Shown: positions 4,591 through 6,973 of the stretch, one piece after another
How positions within the stretch are numbered: position 1 is the first letter of the stretch
Layout of the letters: each line of letters opens with the position of its first letter
NCBI GenBank assembly: GCA_040773965.1
Contig: JAXGVG010000103.1
Span: 1-6,973, forward strand
From: JAXGVG01 sp040773965
GTDB taxonomy: Bacteria; Pseudomonadota; Alphaproteobacteria; UBA9219
DNA: 6,973 nt
Reading direction: 5' to 3'
The notes under the pieces: model-generated
Databases searched by the model: none
Seen by the model: only the letters and a program-made list of their open reading frames with translations
What the model was told of the DNA's origin: nothing
Position numbers and translations under genes: made by a program

Positions 4591-6831
4591 CTAGGCATTC
4601 ACAGCCTCAGGAGGGGCGGCACCTTCCTCTTCCTGTCTCTGCGCCCAAACAAGCCGAACAATCGCGCCGCCGCCCGGCCTGTCCGCCAGTTCCAGCTGTC
4701 CGTGATGATCTTCCATAATTTTCTTCACGATAGCCAGTCCAAGGCCTGTGCCTTTCGTGCGGGTCGTGACATAGGGCTCGGTCAAGCGGTCGCGATCCTC
4801 AACCGGCAGGCCTTTTCCGTTATCCTCGACGGTAAGCACAACATGCTGGTCTGTCACATCGAGACGAAGGCGAATTTCTCCCGCCGGCAAAAGACCGTTC
4901 ACGGGCTCGGAACGCGCATCGATGGCCTCGGCCGCGTTTTTCAGCAAATTGGTGATGGCTTGCGCCAACTGACGCCCATCGCATTCGGCATAAACTTTCT
5001 GCAACGGCAGTTCTTGCACGTATTTGATGTCCGTGCGGCCCGTCGCCTGCATGAAAACCGTCTGGCGGCACAGTTCGCGCAATTCATGCTCTTTCATGAC
5101 CGCCGTCGGCATGCGCGCGAACGACGAGAATTCGTCCACCATGCGCCCAATGTCCTCGACATGACGAATGATCGTATCCGTACAGATTTGAAATACTTCA
5201 GGATCGCTCTGGATTTCGTTCGCGTATTTGCGGCGCAGACGTTCGGCGGAAAGCTGGATCGGCGTTAATGGATTCTTGATTTCGTGCGCGATGCGCCTCG
5301 CCACATCGGCCCATGCCGCCTTGCGTTGTGCGGAAACGAGATCCGACACGTCGTCGAACGTCACGACATAGCCCCTAACTTCGCCGCCTTGCATTTCTGA
5401 CGACAGACGCACCAGCAACGTGCGCATAGCCTGGCCCGAACGGCGAATTTCGACGTGCCCGTCTCTTAGGCGCGCGCCACGCGGCATGGCCTCCAACAGC
5501 GCCTGAATCTCCGGCGCGATAACGTTCAAAGGATGGTTCGTCAAGGCTTCTGGGTTGGTAATCTGGAAAAACTCGGCCGCCGACGCGTTCATCAAATTTA
5601 TATGGAATTGCGGATCGAGCCCTATAACGCCCGCTGACACGCCGGCCAGGACGGCTTCAGTAAAACGTCGCCGTAAATCAAGTTGGCGATTGGCTTCGAT
5701 CAAATCGGCGCGTTGGGTTTCAAGCTGGTGCGTCATGCGGTTGAAGGCGCGGCCCAGCGTTGCCAGTTCATCATCCGTCTGTGAACCTCCGGTTTCGCTG
5801 ACGCGCGCGGACAGATCGCCCGCCCGTATGCGCTCGGCCGCGTTGATAAGCTCGCCGATCGGCCGGACCAGCTTGGTCGCAAAGTTCAGGCCAAACCAAA
5901 CGGCGGCCAACAGGAGTAAAAGGGCAACGACGGCAAATATGACTGATATCATAATGCGGATGCCGGAACTGTGTTCCTTCAGGTCGTGGTATTCCTTGAC
6001 GGCTTTTTCGGTCGTCGCCATGTGCGACAGAACCTTGGGTTCCACAAGGCGTCCCACGAACAAATAGGTGTCCACCAAATTGTCCAGCCGCAGCAAAGCG
6101 CGCACGCGGTCGTCGTTATCGCTTATAAGCAAGACAACTTCGCCCGAGCGCGCTCTCTCGCGCATGTCCTCGGTAATCGGCTCAAACGACAAGGCGAACG
6201 TCAAGCCCGAGCGCGCCAGAATTTTTCCCGAACCGTCAAACACGATCACTTCGGTCAACGAACGCATATACGCTTGCGCCGAAACGATTTGCGCGAAACG
6301 CACGGGGTCTTCGGCAAGCACAACCGCTTGACGGTTAAGGTCGTTCGCCATCGCCAGCGCATCGGCGCGCAGGACTTGTTGATGTTCTTTCAGATAGGCC
6401 TGAGCCACCTCCTGGGATTCGCTCAGAGCCGTATGAACGCGTTCGGAAAACCAGGCTTCGACACCGTAGTAGAAGAAAATGGCCGCAAACATCGCCACCA
6501 ACAGCGGCGGTCCGGCCGCCAACAGCGTAAAACCGGTTACCATACGCACGTGCAGACGCGAACCGGCCTGATTGCGACGGCGCTTCATCCAGATGGTCAA
6601 AATACGTTGAACGACCAGCGCGCCGAGCAGAAGCAAAAACGCCAGATCGAGCGCGAGAAGAATGGAAACGGTTGTCGGATCGTCGCCGAAAAACGGCTTT
6701 TTGGTCATCGCCGCATAGGTGGCGAGGCTGCATGCCACCGCCGCCACGACAAAGACGATCGCCAGCCTGTTGCGCAGACCGATGCGACTGGCCCATACCG
6801 AAAGACGGCGATAGAGCGAGGAAACGATCAT
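4591..6831 (-). CDS. ntrY: Membrane sensor histidine kinase NtrY
   Basis: This 746-aa kinase autophosphorylates on a histidine and passes phosphate to NtrX. Hydrophobic segments at about 22-42, 55-79, 98-122 and 291-316 give the NtrY pattern of three N-terminal membrane helices, an extracytoplasmic sensor region (about 123-290) and a last helix. Then follow HAMP (about 317-372, with RPIGEL and DEL), a PAS domain (about 386-500), the phospho-acceptor H516 in AHEIKNP (515-521), N box N628/N632 (ITNLLKNAAEA), G1 DNGKGL (670-675) and G2 GTGLGLA (694-700). All key residues are present, so the enzyme should be active. The length is typical for NtrY. Its ATG (6829-6831) overlaps the ntrC stop as ATGA, indicating coupled translation. 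The hydrophilic tail after about 731 is short and Glu/Ala-rich. Confidence 0.96.
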   Translation of the reverse strand: MIVSSLYRRLSVWASRIGLRNRLAIVFVVAAVACSLATYAAMTKKPFFGDDPTTVSILLALDLAFLLLLGALVVQRILTIWMKRRRNQAGSRLHVRMVTGFTLLAAGPPLLVAMFAAIFFYYGVEAWFSERVHTALSESQEVAQAYLKEHQQVLRADALAMANDLNRQAVVLAEDPVRFAQIVSAQAYMRSLTEVIVFDGSGKILARSGLTFALSFEPITEDMRERARSGEVVLLISDNDDRVRALLRLDNLVDTYLFVGRLVEPKVLSHMATTEKAVKEYHDLKEHSSGIRIMISVIFAVVALLLLLAAVWFGLNFATKLVRPIGELINAAERIRAGDLSARVSETGGSQTDDELATLGRAFNRMTHQLETQRADLIEANRQLDLRRRFTEAVLAGVSAGVIGLDPQFHINLMNASAAEFFQITNPEALTNHPLNVIAPEIQALLEAMPRGARLRDGHVEIRRSGQAMRTLLVRLSSEMQGGEVRGYVVTFDDVSDLVSAQRKAAWADVARRIAHEIKNPLTPIQLSAERLRRKYANEIQSDPEVFQICTDTIIRHVEDIGRMVDEFSSFARMPTAVMKEHELRELCRQTVFMQATGRTDIKYVQELPLQKVYAECDGRQLAQAITNLLKNAAEAIDARSEPVNGLLPAGEIRLRLDVTDQHVVLTVEDNGKGLPVEDRDRLTEPYVTTRTKGTGLGLAIVKKIMEDHHGQLELADRPGGGAIVRLVWAQRQEEEGAAPPEAVNA

Positions 6832-6973
6832 GTTGCCTGCTTGCCCCTTCTTCGGGAGCGTCCCGCGTTAAGGCCCAGTTCACGGATTTTTTTGCGCAGC
6901 GTATTGCGGTTCAATCCCAGAATTTCCGCCGCGCGCAACTGGTTGCCCCGGCATTGCGAGAGCGTAAGGCTTA
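6828..6973 (-). CDS. ntrC: Nitrogen regulation response regulator NtrC, C-terminal end only
   Basis: The last 47 codons of a gene entering from the right edge are visible, ending in TGA (6828-6830), which overlaps the ntrY ATG. They encode a Fis-type DNA-binding helix-turn-helix: CRGNQLRAAEILGLN followed by RNTLRKKIRELGLN, the typical end of NtrC, then a basic tail (GRSRRRGKQAT). With ntrY and ntrX directly downstream, NtrC is by far the best identity. Its receiver and AAA+ domains lie outside the window. NtrC activates sigma-54-dependent nitrogen-assimilation genes when phosphorylated by NtrB. Confidence 0.9.
   Translation of the reverse strand, partial: SLTLSQCRGNQLRAAEILGLNRNTLRKKIRELGLNAGRSRRRGKQAT

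Noticed and set aside
4519..5268. A 249-codon plus-strand frame opposite ntrY
   Set aside because: It is antisense to the ATP-binding and dimerisation domains of NtrY, where all kinase motifs are intact.

Overview
The window looks like the chromosome of an alphaproteobacterium. Three things point that way: the ntrC-ntrY-ntrX order on one strand; an NYN-domain gene divergent from rpoZ, with a RelA/SpoT-family gene directly downstream of rpoZ; and the residue-level style of NtrX, NtrY and RpoZ. Composition is moderately GC-rich across ntrYX and visibly more AT-rich in parts of the RelA-like gene and in the gap at 1448-1819. I see no insertion sequences, phage genes, tRNA, rRNA or CRISPR repeats. 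I cannot name a genus.

Layout. Positions 1-903 (minus) hold the first 301 codons of a RelA/SpoT-family protein that runs off the left edge. Its hydrolase half has lost every HD-domain catalytic residue I could align, while the basic residues at the start of the synthetase domain remain. Upstream of it on the same strand is rpoZ (995-1447, RNA polymerase omega). A weak terminator and a possible promoter lie between the two. A gene-free stretch follows, with candidate promoters in both directions. Then come a plus-strand NYN/LabA-like nuclease-fold gene (1820-2443) and a strong hairpin terminator at the meeting point with the minus-strand genes.

From the right edge leftwards on the minus strand runs a nitrogen-regulation operon: the last 47 codons of ntrC, ntrY (746 aa membrane histidine kinase, 4-base overlap with ntrC), a 147-base gap with a possible internal promoter, ntrX (480 aa response regulator without a recognisable GAFTGA motif), and a secreted or lipid-anchored DUF192 protein. 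DUF192 starts with TTG one codon after the ntrX stop and in the same frame. In many alphaproteobacteria hfq follows ntrX; here DUF192 takes that position and the convergent NYN gene follows.

How the genes fit together. NtrY senses an envelope or redox/nitrogen cue and phosphorylates NtrX; NtrC is the partner of the NtrB kinase outside the window. RpoZ and the RelA-like protein belong to the transcription/stringent-response side: omega contributes to (p)ppGpp binding by RNA polymerase in proteobacteria, and RelA/SpoT proteins make or degrade (p)ppGpp. The most notable point is the hydrolase-dead RelA-type protein at a locus where alphaproteobacteria normally carry a bifunctional Rsh. Nothing else in the window looks like an undescribed system.
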